Part shown: positions 55,318 through 63,234 of the stretch, in pieces
Layout: each line of letters starts with the position of its first letter
Position numbering within the stretch: the stretch's first letter is position 1
Assembly: GCF_000263855.1 (NCBI RefSeq)
Contig: NZ_AJWX01000029.1
Coordinates: 19,256-83,255 of the forward strand
Length of the DNA: 64,000 nucleotides
From: Pseudomonas sp. M47T1
Lineage (GTDB): Bacteria; Pseudomonadota; Gammaproteobacteria; Pseudomonadales; Pseudomonadaceae
Reading direction: 5' to 3'
Made by a program: the position numbers and the translations under genes
The notes under the pieces: generated by a model
Databases searched by the model: none
Told to the model about the DNA's origin: nothing
The model's input: only the letters and a program-made list of their open reading frames with translations

Positions 55318-56136
55318 ATGCTCGACAATCCAGCACACCGCGCCCTTTTCACCTTGCCACCAATGCGCGAGACCACCGAGACGCTGCCCGCCACCCAGCC
55401 GCTGCCGGCCCAGCAGGTCGTTACGGGCGACAAGGAGGTCGACGCATTGCTTTGGCTACGCAAGGTAGTCAGCACTGGTCTGCCAGGCCCCATCGCAGTG
55501 GCCATGGAAGCAGCCAAAAAGCTCAAGGCGCCGGCCGAGGATCTGGAGCGCCGTTATCGCGACTACCTTCTGAAAAACAGCGGCGGCAATCCTTTCGCAA
55601 CCTTCGGTTCTTTTGGCTTTGCAGATCTCTCCAGCTTGGCCGAGCGAGCCATTGCAGAAAGGGCCCGAGCTGTAGAGGCTGCCGCCCGCTTCGAAGGTGA
55701 CGCGATCTGGGAGGACACGCCGGCAGAGCAGTTCTGCGCCAAGGCCCTGAAACGCTGCAAGGGTTTTAAAGACTACGTCGACAACGATAAGGCAGAGGTG
55801 GCCAAGCGCTTCCGCAAGCACGGCGACCTGATGCCTCACACGCTCTCCGACTGCCTGGCAGAGATCGATTACTGGGACCGCCTGTATCGCCTCCGCGAAG
55901 CTGTAGGTGAGCGCGGGGACGGGATGCATGAGGCCATAGCCCGAGAGCGGTTTACTCAGGACCAACTGGCAGTCATCAAACCGAATAGCCGAGACGAGGC
56001 CATCCAAGTGCTCGACTACGTCGCCCAAGCCGAGGGCATTGATCACGACGGTATGGTGGCCATCTTTCTGAACCTGCTCGATCACCCTGGCACCACGACA
56101 GATGCCGAACCTGGCGAAAGCCTGGGTCAGGCATAG
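55318..56136 (+). CDS. Hypothetical phage protein (272 aa)
   Basis: MLDNPAHRALFTLPPMRETTETLPATQPLPAQQ... a flexible start, then a helical body (VDALLWLRKVVSTGLPGPIAVAMEAAKKLKAPAEDLERRYRDYLLK; IAERARAVEAAARFEGDAIWEDTPAEQFCAKALKRCKGFKDYVDNDK). No enzyme motif. It lies just before excisionase in the rightward operon. I do not recognise the family. Confidence 0.7.
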   Translation: MLDNPAHRALFTLPPMRETTETLPATQPLPAQQVVTGDKEVDALLWLRKVVSTGLPGPIAVAMEAAKKLKAPAEDLERRYRDYLLKNSGGNPFATFGSFGFADLSSLAERAIAERARAVEAAARFEGDAIWEDTPAEQFCAKALKRCKGFKDYVDNDKAEVAKRFRKHGDLMPHTLSDCLAEIDYWDRLYRLREAVGERGDGMHEAIARERFTQDQLAVIKPNSRDEAIQVLDYVAQAEGIDHDGMVAIFLNLLDHPGTTTDAEPGESLGQA

Positions 56137-56145
56137 GGAGAGCGG

Positions 56146-56421
56146 ATGCGCTACGTCACCGTCAGAAAGTTCGCCAGCGAATCTGGCTACACAGAGGACG
56201 CGATCCGCTCAAAGATCCGTGACGGCATCTGGCGGCTCGGTGAGATATGGACCAGGGCGCCGGATGGCCGGACGCTCATCGATGTTGAGGGGTATGAGTC
56301 ATGGGTAGAGGCGGGAGGGGAGTTCGGGCGGTCTCCGATTCGAGTATCGAAATCACGTTCATGTATCGGGGAGTCCGGTGCCGCGAGCGCATCACGCTCA
56401 AGCCCACCGCCACTAATCTGA
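56146..56421 (+). CDS. Excisionase (Xis)
   Basis: MRYVTVRKFASESGYTEDAIRSKIRDGIWRLGEIWTRAPDGRTLIDVEGYESWVE: a winged-helix MerR-like excisionase pattern (VTVRKFASESGYTEDAIRSKIRDG). 91 residues; overlaps the integrase start by about 120 bp in another frame. It would drive excision with the integrase. Confidence 0.9.
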   Translation: MRYVTVRKFASESGYTEDAIRSKIRDGIWRLGEIWTRAPDGRTLIDVEGYESWVEAGGEFGRSPIRVSKSRSCIGESGAASASRSSPPPLI

Positions 56422-57497
56422 AGAAGGCCGAGCAGCACAAGGCGGCCATTGAACACGCGATCTCAATCGGCAACTTCGACTACTCGGTGACTTTCCCCGG
56501 CTCAGCCCGGGCAGAAAAGTTCGCCCCAGAGGCCAGCCGGGAAACAGTGAATGGATTCCTGACCAGGTGGCTCGCGGCCAAGAAGAAACACCTCGCGAGC
56601 AGCAGCTTCGATGGGTACCGCAAGATAGTCGAATTGCGCCTGGTCCCTGCCCTCGGCCATCACATGCTGGTCGACCTCAAGCGCAAGATAGTGCGCGACT
56701 GGCTGGACACCCTGCAGGTAGGGAACAAGACGCTTAGCAACATCCAGAGCTGCTTGCGCTCGGCGCTGAACGACGCGTGCGAAGAGGAGCTGATCGAGGT
56801 CAATCCGATGGCGGCCTGGACGTACTCCCGCAAAGAAGCGCCGCCGAAGGAAGATGACGTCGATCCGTTCGCGCCCGACGAACAAACCGCGATCCTGGGT
56901 GCCCTTCAAGGCCAAGCCCGCAACCTGGTGCAGTTTGCAATATGGACCGGCCTGCGCACGAGCGAACTCGTGGCGCTGGACTGGGGCGATGTGGACTGGA
57001 TCCGCGGCGAGGTGCTGATCACGAAGGCCATGACCCAGGCTTCGAGCGGTATCGCCGAAGTGCCAAAGACGTCGGCCGGCCGTCGGGCAGTGAAGCTGTT
57101 GAGCCCTGCACTTGCGGCCTTGAAAGCTCAGAAGGAGCACACATTCCTCGCCGACCGCGAGATCTTCCAGAACCCACGTACTGGCGAGCGGTGGGCTGGT
57201 GATCAGCCGATCAGGAAGACGATGTGGGTGCCCGCGATGAAGAAGGCCGGCGTCCGATATCGGAGGCCCTACCAGACCAGGCACACGTATGCTTCGATGA
57301 TGCTATCCGCAGGCGAGCATCCGATGTGGGTTGCGAAGCAACTCGGTCATACCGACTGGACAATGATTGCCCGCGTCTATGGCCGTTGGATGCCTTCGGC
57401 GGATGTCACTGCCGGTAACAAGGCAGAAGACCTTTGGAGTGCAAAGCCGGATGATGAAAATAAAGCTGGAGGGCTCTCTGAAACTGCTCCTGGATGA
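56301..57497 (+). CDS. int: Tyrosine-type phage integrase
   Basis: A 398-residue recombinase. N-terminal arm-binding region (GVRAVSDSSIEITFMYRGVRCRERITLKPT, DUF3596-like), SAM-like core-binding domain (near 75-185) and catalytic domain near 190-370. Active-site elements: Arg in WTGLRTSELVALDW; Arg-His in PYQTRHTYASMML; His in AKQLGHTDWTM; Tyr nucleophile in IARVYGRW. The first His of the usual HxxR motif is Tyr here (YQTR), a known variant. Adjacent to attR, as expected for the enzyme that inserted the element in ssrA. The start at 56301 is the longest; a later one is possible. Confidence 0.95.
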   Translation: MGRGGRGVRAVSDSSIEITFMYRGVRCRERITLKPTATNLKKAEQHKAAIEHAISIGNFDYSVTFPGSARAEKFAPEASRETVNGFLTRWLAAKKKHLASSSFDGYRKIVELRLVPALGHHMLVDLKRKIVRDWLDTLQVGNKTLSNIQSCLRSALNDACEEELIEVNPMAAWTYSRKEAPPKEDDVDPFAPDEQTAILGALQGQARNLVQFAIWTGLRTSELVALDWGDVDWIRGEVLITKAMTQASSGIAEVPKTSAGRRAVKLLSPALAALKAQKEHTFLADREIFQNPRTGERWAGDQPIRKTMWVPAMKKAGVRYRRPYQTRHTYASMMLSAGEHPMWVAKQLGHTDWTMIARVYGRWMPSADVTAGNKAEDLWSAKPDDENKAGGLSETAPG

Positions 57498-57581
57498 CGA
57501 AGATGCATTGGGCCGCCGAAGCATACGATCAACTGGTGAAAACCATGCACCAAAATTCGGGCGCCTCAACGGCTATGGACG

Positions 57582-57731
57582 TTGATTGCGCGGGTGTATG
57601 GACGCTGGATGCCATCTTCTGACTTGGACGCGGGAAAAAAAGCTGAGAGACTGTGGCTAGACGCTTCGTCATCCATAGACAAGGAATTCAGCTTTGCAAT
57701 TACAGCAGGCAAAATCAGGCAAGAGAGTTGA
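57582..57731 (+). pseudogene. Remnant of a second integrase C-terminus
   Basis: The frame from TTG 57582 to TGA 57729-57731 encodes LIARVYGRWMPSSDLDAGKKAERLWLDAS..., a clear match to the C-terminus of the integrase just upstream (IARVYGRWMPSADVTAGNKAEDLWSAK). The Tyr nucleophile is present but all upstream domains are missing. It marks an earlier integrase gene replaced by recombination. Downstream it overlaps the start of the YaaC-like gene. Confidence 0.85.
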
Positions 57732-58830
57732 GGTTAAAAAACGTGTCGTACCGTTTTCATTCTGGCCAACTGTGCTTTCTCATAAAAACAGGTATAAAAC
57801 TCAGGACACTATTTTTTCCTTAGATCCGTGGTCGCTAATTGAGCGAAATATTGTCGAGAAATGCCCAGCAATTGCATTACCAGAAGCACAAGCTTGCCTC
57901 AGCCAAGCGCGTGATTTTTTCTCATCCGCCAACCAGGCAAACAGCTTGGAAGCCCGCCCGCTTTCGCTATACTACAGCTATATGAACTTGGTTAAATCCT
58001 ATTGCCTAACTAAGGGTTTTGCTACCACGTTTGATAAAGCTCAGCATGGTTTGACAGAGCAGTTGAAGCCCGGACAGATCGAGCTTGAGGACGCATTCTT
58101 GAAGGCTTTCCCCACGCCTGGAAAACATGGAGAAATACAAAACTTCGCAGCGTTTTTGGACTCCCTAACCGGGAAAGCGATACTCTCTCCGTCTACGTAC
58201 GACATTCCTAAGCTCCTGCCTCAGGTTGTTGCGGCACATAGGCTATGGCGGGCCGCCTCAGATGAAAAGGAACGTTTTGTTCCCATCGAAAGCGTAGAGT
58301 ATTGGCACGATGAAGACGCCAAGCACGTATGGCTTCGAATATTCATTAGGCAAGACTCTTTGAACCGATACAACATCACAAGAAAGAGAATGCTCGAAGA
58401 GTCTGGGTTAGATTCTGATTTTGTGAATGTCAAGAACAGTGCATATCCAGACATGGCGGTATTTGAACAATCAACACACACAGTATACCCAGGATTTGTA
58501 AGCGACGTATTGAAGAACGTGTCTCAAACTCTGAAAACGAGGATTTGGACAATTGTGACAAGTACACCGCCGTACCGAAAACATTATTTATACCTCTGCC
58601 CCCCTAATGAAACTGCAGAGCTTATGCCTCAACTAGCCGGCATATATGCCCTGAGCTACTATTTGGGATCGATCACACGATACCGGCCACACCATCTGCC
58701 CAAGATAGTCCAGGGTACGTTTGGTCCTTGTTTCCAAGACTTCATCACTGGACAACCCATGCAGTTTCTCTACCTCATGGCCAGCGAATTCGCAGAGCAA
58801 GAAATTGCGAAGCCCGGAATTCTGATCTGA
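57694..58830 (+). CDS. YaaC-like protein, cargo gene
   Basis: A 378-residue protein starting TTG 57694 (MQLQQAKSGKRVEVKKRVV); a downstream start is possible because the first ~13 codons overlap the integrase remnant. The pattern ARPLSLYYSYMNLVKSYCLTKG near residue 90 and PHHLPKIVQG...GQPMQFLYLMASEFAEQEI at the C-terminus match YaaC-like proteins. GC content is visibly below that of its neighbours. A lone low-GC gene between int and attR is typical of phage cargo such as anti-phage defence. No catalytic motif seen; function unknown. Confidence 0.7.
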   Translation: MQLQQAKSGKRVEVKKRVVPFSFWPTVLSHKNRYKTQDTIFSLDPWSLIERNIVEKCPAIALPEAQACLSQARDFFSSANQANSLEARPLSLYYSYMNLVKSYCLTKGFATTFDKAQHGLTEQLKPGQIELEDAFLKAFPTPGKHGEIQNFAAFLDSLTGKAILSPSTYDIPKLLPQVVAAHRLWRAASDEKERFVPIESVEYWHDEDAKHVWLRIFIRQDSLNRYNITRKRMLEESGLDSDFVNVKNSAYPDMAVFEQSTHTVYPGFVSDVLKNVSQTLKTRIWTIVTSTPPYRKHYLYLCPPNETAELMPQLAGIYALSYYLGSITRYRPHHLPKIVQGTFGPCFQDFITGQPMQFLYLMASEFAEQEIAKPGILI

Positions 58831-58895
58831 ACCTCACGCCCTGAATGACAGCCTTATGACAGCCTCGAGGCTGCGCGCCGCATAAGCTGGGATTT

Positions 58896-58929
58896 GGACG
58901 GGGGTTCAAATCCCCCCGGCTCCACCAAA
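58896..58929 (+). repeat. attR: right 34-bp direct repeat
   Basis: Exact copy of 30963-30996 (GGACGGGGGTTCAAATCC...CCACCAAA). The sequence upstream of it (GCCGCATAAGCTGGGATTT) belongs to the element. It marks the right end of the roughly 27.9-kb insert. Confidence 0.95.
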
Positions 58930-58941
58930 CAAAGCGTCACG

Positions 58942-58972
58942 AAAAAGGCACCTCTAGCGGGTGCCTTTTTTT
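58942..58972 (+). terminator. Original ssrA terminator, displaced by integration
   Basis: AAAAAGGCACC-TCTAGC-GGGTGCCTTTTTTT, 13 bp after attR. Before integration it lay directly behind ssrA. Confidence 0.88.
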
Positions 58973-59019
58973 GTTTCCGGGGTTTTACTGCCCCTTCATT
59001 CCCGCCAGAGATCGCACCC

Positions 59020-59274
59020 ATGCTCCAAGAACGACTGGACCTGTTGAAGCTTGCCAAGCCTGTACGCAACCAGATCGATGACCTGGTTCGCGCGTTGAAT
59101 GCGGCGAGTACGCGGGCGGATCTGGAGCGCGAAGCGGAAATGCAGATCGCCCTGATCGGCGAGCTCGAAAGCGGGCGAAAGGTAAAGCCCGCCGACGTGG
59201 AAACCCTGTACATCATCTTCGATGATGCCGTACAAGCCCGACTCCAAGAACTCCCCACCGCCCCACGCACGTAG
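59020..59274 (+). CDS. Small helical hypothetical protein (84 aa)
   Basis: MLQERLDLLKLAKPVRNQIDDLVRALNAASTRADLEREAEMQIALIGELESGRKVKPADVETLYIIFDDAVQARLQELPT. The ATG at 59020 is the first well-placed start outside attR. Almost entirely helical and charged. First chromosomal gene past the element. No family recognised. Confidence 0.6.
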   Translation: MLQERLDLLKLAKPVRNQIDDLVRALNAASTRADLEREAEMQIALIGELESGRKVKPADVETLYIIFDDAVQARLQELPTAPRT

Positions 59275-59436
59275 CAGCGGACCTGGCCGCGTCAAAGCCA
59301 AACGCGGTCTGCTTAATACCGCTCCCGCCGAAGGCCGCGCTGGCCCTGTGCCCCAATGAGGTTCCAGGTTTCCTAGACCGGAACATCCTCTGAGAATAAA
59401 GCCTGGACGCAAACGGCAAGAGCGTACGCAGAGCAT

Positions 59437-59808
59437 TTATGGCCGAGCTAGCGAAAGTGCCCTATCTAACTCAACCCAAATATATCGATAGCGGTACTGA
59501 AGCCAGCAGATCGTCACTCTGTCCCTGTACCGCCTAAACAGGCTTATCTCACGCGCTCTAAGCATATTCCTGATATCGTCCTCCAGTTCTTCGCGGTTAA
59601 AGCAAGCCCAGATAGCCGGCAGCACGCTTTCCAGATTGGTGTGGCACACAGGCGCAACCTCAGAGAATAGAATCGCCTTTACTACCGAGGGCTCTACCCC
59701 TTGGATCTCACAAGCCATCGCCGCATAGTCCACATCATTATCTACAAACGCGTCTGACAACGCCCACCAAAGTTTTACGCGCTGCTGGTCGATCAGCGAA
59801 CCTCCCAC
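59437..59808 (-). CDS. DUF7079-like immunity protein
   Basis: The 123-residue protein matches by eye the DUF7079 pattern (RVKLWWALSDAFVDNDVDYAAMACEIQGVEPSVVKAILFSEVAPVCHTNLESVLPAIWACFNREELEDDIRNML). A GTG at 59808 is the likely start. It begins inside the end of the toxin-tail frame (16-bp overlap), the usual layout for polymorphic toxin-immunity pairs. It may act as an orphan immunity gene. Confidence 0.65.
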   Translation of the reverse strand: MGGSLIDQQRVKLWWALSDAFVDNDVDYAAMACEIQGVEPSVVKAILFSEVAPVCHTNLESVLPAIWACFNREELEDDIRNMLRAREISLFRRYRDRVTICWLQYRYRYIWVELDRALSLARP

Positions 59809-59957
59809 TTGGAAAACTCCTCTAGCTCATCATCCAAGCTATCGGCGGCGATGCTTCCCGCTACACCGCCCACAATGCTACCGGCGAGGACCACGGCCAC
59901 CGTACATATCAAAGCGCCTGGGCCACAAATTAGTGGAACACCAAGAGCGGCCAAAGG
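59793..59957 (-). pseudogene. C-terminal remnant of a polymorphic toxin or large secreted protein
   Basis: The frame read leftward encodes AALGVPLICGPGALICTVAVVLAGSIVGGVAGSIAADSLDDELEEFSKWEVR, then TGA. A glycine-rich hydrophobic hairpin followed by an acidic end is typical of the extreme C-terminus of some contact-dependent toxins. An in-frame stop lies at 59958-59960 and no start or upstream domain is visible, so the gene is only a relic. 59961-60125 shows no other gene. Confidence 0.55.
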
Positions 59958-60125
59958 TCATTTGCTTCATCGGAAAAGCTCAGCGGTTGGCATGACGGTA
60001 TTTTGCCAAATCAGCGAGGCTTTTTCAGGGTTTCCCTCAGTTAATTCCCGCTTAATCCAGCCTTTGAATAATGTGAACCGGAGGCGATTAAGAGGCTTCT
60101 GATATCCTTACTAGAGAGAACGACT

Positions 60126-60338
60126 ATGAACTTTTGCAAGCTTGCCATTATCACCCTCCTCGGCTTCGGTACTGCAAGTGCTTTTGCTCAGGACGGCTCG
60201 GACCGTACCACGCAGCGAATGATCGACCACCAGCAGGCTTATCTTGCGGCCCAGAAAGCGGATCATAAAGATACCATAGTAAAAACGCAGCCTGAAGCCG
60301 GGGGTGCCAAATCAAAAGCAATCGCTAACTGCAGCTGA
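60126..60338 (+). CDS. Small secreted protein (70 aa)
   Basis: MNFCKLAIITLLGFGTASAFAQDGSDRTTQRMIDHQQAYLAAQKADHKDTIVKTQPEAGGAKSKAIANCS: a signal peptide with AFA cleavage, then a short polar helix. GAGAGAACGACT precedes the ATG. Resembles many small Pseudomonas periplasmic proteins of unknown role. Confidence 0.7.
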   Translation: MNFCKLAIITLLGFGTASAFAQDGSDRTTQRMIDHQQAYLAAQKADHKDTIVKTQPEAGGAKSKAIANCS

Positions 60339-60743
60339 AAAATCGGCACCTCGTACAAAGAATAGAAGTCAGTGGTACCTTATGTATTCGGCTGCTAAAT
60401 CACTTTTCGCATTGTTAAATTTGCGGGCGTGCTAGCTACGCTCGCCTGGTCGCTATATAGGCCGGCGATCGGCGCATGTTATACTGCCAAGCACATTGGG
60501 CAGCCCGAGCCGTGGATATGCTATTGGCAATCTTAGGTAGCTTACTGAGTTGCCAGACTTGGGCTGGCCAGGTTGGCGAATGAGATATCGAAATATATGT
60601 TCCATGGTCGAGGGCCGAAAAAAAATCGGCGGATAGTCTATCGATGAGTTGGAATTTTTGGGCATTATGAGATGCAGCTTTACCAAGCTTCACCGCGATC
60701 GTTACGATAACCGAACCGGTCGTCTTGATCCAAGGAGACATGC
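60339..60743. other. AT-rich intergenic region
   Basis: About 405 bases of lower GC content. Open frames on the minus strand lack family resemblance and ribosome sites. It should include the promoter of the SDR gene (AAGGAGACATGC precedes its GTG/ATG). Nothing else recognised. Confidence 0.5.
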
Positions 60744-61421
60744 GTGAATCGAACAGCATTGATTATCGGTGCCTCTCGAGGCTTAGGGCTGGGAATTGTC
60801 GAACGGCTGACCGAGCGCGGATGGCAGGTGACTGCCACGGTGCGTAACAGTATGAGCGTCGAGCTCCTCCGGCAAACAGGCGCCACTGTAGAAATACTCG
60901 AGATGAACGACCTAGCGCAAATCGAAGCATTAGGACTGCAAATGCGAAAAGAATGCTTCGATCTGATTTTGGTCAACGCGGGGGTACTGGGCCCAGTAGG
61001 TGATCTTCGTATTGCCTTCGACGAGCAGATTCTGGGGCAGCTATTCCTGACCAATTCGCTGGCTCCCGTGGTACTTGCCAAAACCTTAGCTCACCAGTTA
61101 CGCCCAGGGACCGGTGTGCTGGCCTTCATGTCTTCGCGCATGGGCAGTGTTGCGAATCCCGACGGCACCGACATGGCTTTGTACAAGGCAAGCAAGGCCG
61201 CGCTCAACTCGTTGGTCAATTCCTTGGTCAGTGCGTGGGAAGGTCCTGCGACTACGTTTTTATGTTTACACCCAGGTTGGGTTAAAACCGATCTTGGGGG
61301 TGATGACGGCGACATAGACGTATGGACCAGCACCTCAGGCGTTGTGGATCAAGTCATGCATCACGCTGGGCATGGAGGTCTCCATTTCGTCGACTATGCA
61401 GGCGAACCTGTCAGCTGGTAA
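60744..61421 (+). CDS. Short-chain dehydrogenase/reductase
   Basis: A 225-residue SDR. NAD(P)-binding TALIIGASRGLGLGIVERL (GxxxGxG), LILVNAGVLGPVG (NAG), catalytic Ser in VLAFMSSRMGSVANP and the YKASK motif in DMALYKASKAALNSL, then LHPGWVKTDLGG. CsgA/YciK-like subgroup by size. The substrate is unknown; the neighbours (TetR regulator, cyclase-family and FAH-family hydrolases) suggest a catabolic or detoxification role. Confidence 0.93.
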   Translation: MNRTALIIGASRGLGLGIVERLTERGWQVTATVRNSMSVELLRQTGATVEILEMNDLAQIEALGLQMRKECFDLILVNAGVLGPVGDLRIAFDEQILGQLFLTNSLAPVVLAKTLAHQLRPGTGVLAFMSSRMGSVANPDGTDMALYKASKAALNSLVNSLVSAWEGPATTFLCLHPGWVKTDLGGDDGDIDVWTSTSGVVDQVMHHAGHGGLHFVDYAGEPVSW

Positions 61422-61782
61422 AAGGGGGTATCCGAAGCTGCTGGAAAGCAGACTCGGGGTAAGTCGCCTTTGCATTGGGCGCTCCGCTTGTTACCGCCTG
61501 CGCCTACATCGAGGAGCTGCTCGGAGCCACCAGTGAAATGATATCCGGCTCAGAAAGTATTTCGGTCGACACAGAGGCATGCTATGGGCACTAGATGACA
61601 GCTTGCCCAAAGCCGTTAAGCAGATGTCGAAAAAATCTCATGCAACGTTCATCAGACTATTCTAGAATGTAGGTTCTAGTATTAGTGGTGTGGAGTCGAT
61701 ATCGCCCCTTCCTCGTTGCTCAATTTTTCTTCGGGAAGCTGACTTATCAGCCGCTCATCTGCTGTCCTCACGTGAGACCTAT
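61422..61782. other. Intergenic region with a possible gene remnant
   Basis: A ~40-codon frame ending at TAG 61592-61594 (VAFALGAPLVTACAYIEELLGATSEMISGSESISVDTEACYGH) follows an in-frame stop, so it looks like a fragment of a lost gene. The rest should carry the TetR gene promoter. No inverted operator is obvious. Confidence 0.4.
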
Positions 61783-62412
61783 ATGCCAACCGCGATTGCT
61801 CTAAACCCTCCGAAGCAGGACCGAAGCCGAGTTGCTCTTGAAAAGCTCTTGACCGCGACGCGCGAATTGCTGAGTGAAGGCACATTTGAGCAGCTGACGA
61901 TTGCCGGCATCAGCAAGCGCTCGGGCGTATCAGTAGGTTCAATTTATGCCCGTTTCGAGGGAAAGGATGAGCTTTTCCTTGCCGTAATGGCGAATGTCTT
62001 CGGAGAGATGGATGCTGAATGGACAAATCTTATAGAGACGCTCCGTAGCAAACAGCTCAGTCTCGTTGAAAAAGTTCCAATGGCGATCGCTGCATTGGCT
62101 GAGCATTTGAAAAGCCATTCGAGCATTTTGAGGCCTATTATGGCCCGCAGCTCCGACCCACGCGTGGCTGTCTTCGGTAAGGCAAAACATCTGAAAGCAG
62201 CGAATATCTTTAACGAGCTTCTGCTTGAGTCGCGTGCGGAATTCAGGCATCCGGATCCCGAGCATGCTGTCAGGGCATGTTTCGCTATTGCATATGCTGC
62301 GTTGGCCCGTTTCCTGGGACTGGGCTCGGCGGCAGATGCCGCCGGCGAAGGTGATTGGGAACAGTTGAAGCGTGATCTCGGCGTCATGTGTGTCGGTTTT
62401 TTAAAGGGCTAG
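61783..62412 (+). CDS. TetR/AcrR family transcriptional regulator
   Basis: The ATG at 61783 (MPTAIALNPPKQDRSRVALEKLLTATRELL) gives 209 residues. The TetR helix-turn-helix reads FEQLTIAGISKRSGVSVGSIYARFEGKDELFLAVM. The C-terminal ligand domain is helical. It faces the cyclase-FAH pair convergently (17 bp apart) and follows the SDR gene; it probably controls one or both. Confidence 0.9.
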   Translation: MPTAIALNPPKQDRSRVALEKLLTATRELLSEGTFEQLTIAGISKRSGVSVGSIYARFEGKDELFLAVMANVFGEMDAEWTNLIETLRSKQLSLVEKVPMAIAALAEHLKSHSSILRPIMARSSDPRVAVFGKAKHLKAANIFNELLLESRAEFRHPDPEHAVRACFAIAYAALARFLGLGSAADAAGEGDWEQLKRDLGVMCVGFLKG

Positions 62413-62429
62413 GTCCTGAGGTGGCACTA

Positions 62430-63215
62430 TCACGCCGCGAGGATAGCAACAGCTCTCACGAACCCTGCAGAGGCGTGCTTGATTTTATAGGGGAAGCAGG
62501 ACACCCAAAAACCGTAGTCTGGTAACGACTCAAGGTTGCTCAGTTTCTCCATCTGACCATAGCCTATGTCTCGGCCCACTTTATGGCCTTCCCAGATCAG
62601 CGCAGGGTCGCCCGTCTCGGCAAACCTCTCACGGGTGTACTTAAAAGGAGCATCCCAGCTCCAACCGTCTGTCCCAACCACACGCACACCTTGCTCCAGC
62701 AACCACAATGTCGCTTCACGTCCAATCCCGCAGCCCTTGTCCAAGTAGCCAGGCTGACCAAACAACGCACCTGCTGCAGTATTAACGAGCACGATATCGA
62801 GCGGCTGCAGGGTATAGTTAATACGAAAAAGTTCAGACCGAATATCTTCCGCTGTCGCGACGTACCCGTCTGGTAGGTTACGAAAATCCAGTTTGACCCC
62901 TGGTCTAAGGCACCACTCCAGGGGCAACTCATCTATACCGTAGGCGGGACTTCCGCCATCGGTGGTAGAGGCATAATGCCAGGGCGCGTCCATGTGGGTA
63001 CCGCTGTGCGTTGTGATATTAAGGCGTTCTGCCGCCCACGCCTCTTTCCCAGGGAGCTGCTCCAGTTCAAGACCTGGGAACAGAGCAGCCATTTCCGGCC
63101 AACCTTCTTGATGGTCCATGTAGTCGATCCGCGGGAGTAAGGGGGGCGGGTCGGTATACGGGTTGTTTTCCAGCGTAACTGACAAATCGATCAAACGACG
63201 ATTATTAATATCCAT
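62430..63215 (-). CDS. Cyclase-family (kynurenine-formamidase-like) hydrolase
   Basis: The ATG at 63215 (MDINNRRLIDLSVTLENNPYTDPP) gives 261 residues. The metal-binding signature HSGTHMDAPWHY lies near residue 75, followed by DIRSELFRI, DIVLVNTAAGALFGQPGYLDKGCGIGREATLWLLEQGVRVVGTDGWSWD and a C-terminal LPDYGFWVSCFPYKIKHASAGFVRAVAI, all typical of the cyclase superfamily (PF04199). It lies 19 bp downstream of the FAH gene on the same strand. Likely hydrolyses an amide or cyclic substrate of a catabolic route. Confidence 0.9.
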   Translation of the reverse strand: MDINNRRLIDLSVTLENNPYTDPPPLLPRIDYMDHQEGWPEMAALFPGLELEQLPGKEAWAAERLNITTHSGTHMDAPWHYASTTDGGSPAYGIDELPLEWCLRPGVKLDFRNLPDGYVATAEDIRSELFRINYTLQPLDIVLVNTAAGALFGQPGYLDKGCGIGREATLWLLEQGVRVVGTDGWSWDAPFKYTRERFAETGDPALIWEGHKVGRDIGYGQMEKLSNLESLPDYGFWVSCFPYKIKHASAGFVRAVAILAA

Positions 63216-63234
63216 TTGCGAGATCCAAAATAAA

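Noticed and set aside
30997..58929. Intact, fully inducible prophage
   Set aside because: CI, integrase and replication genes look intact, but no terminase, portal, capsid, tail or lysis gene could be recognised.
60436..60759. 107-codon minus-strand frame before the SDR gene
   Set aside because: No ribosome site, AT-rich, no recognisable family, and it overlaps the SDR start region.
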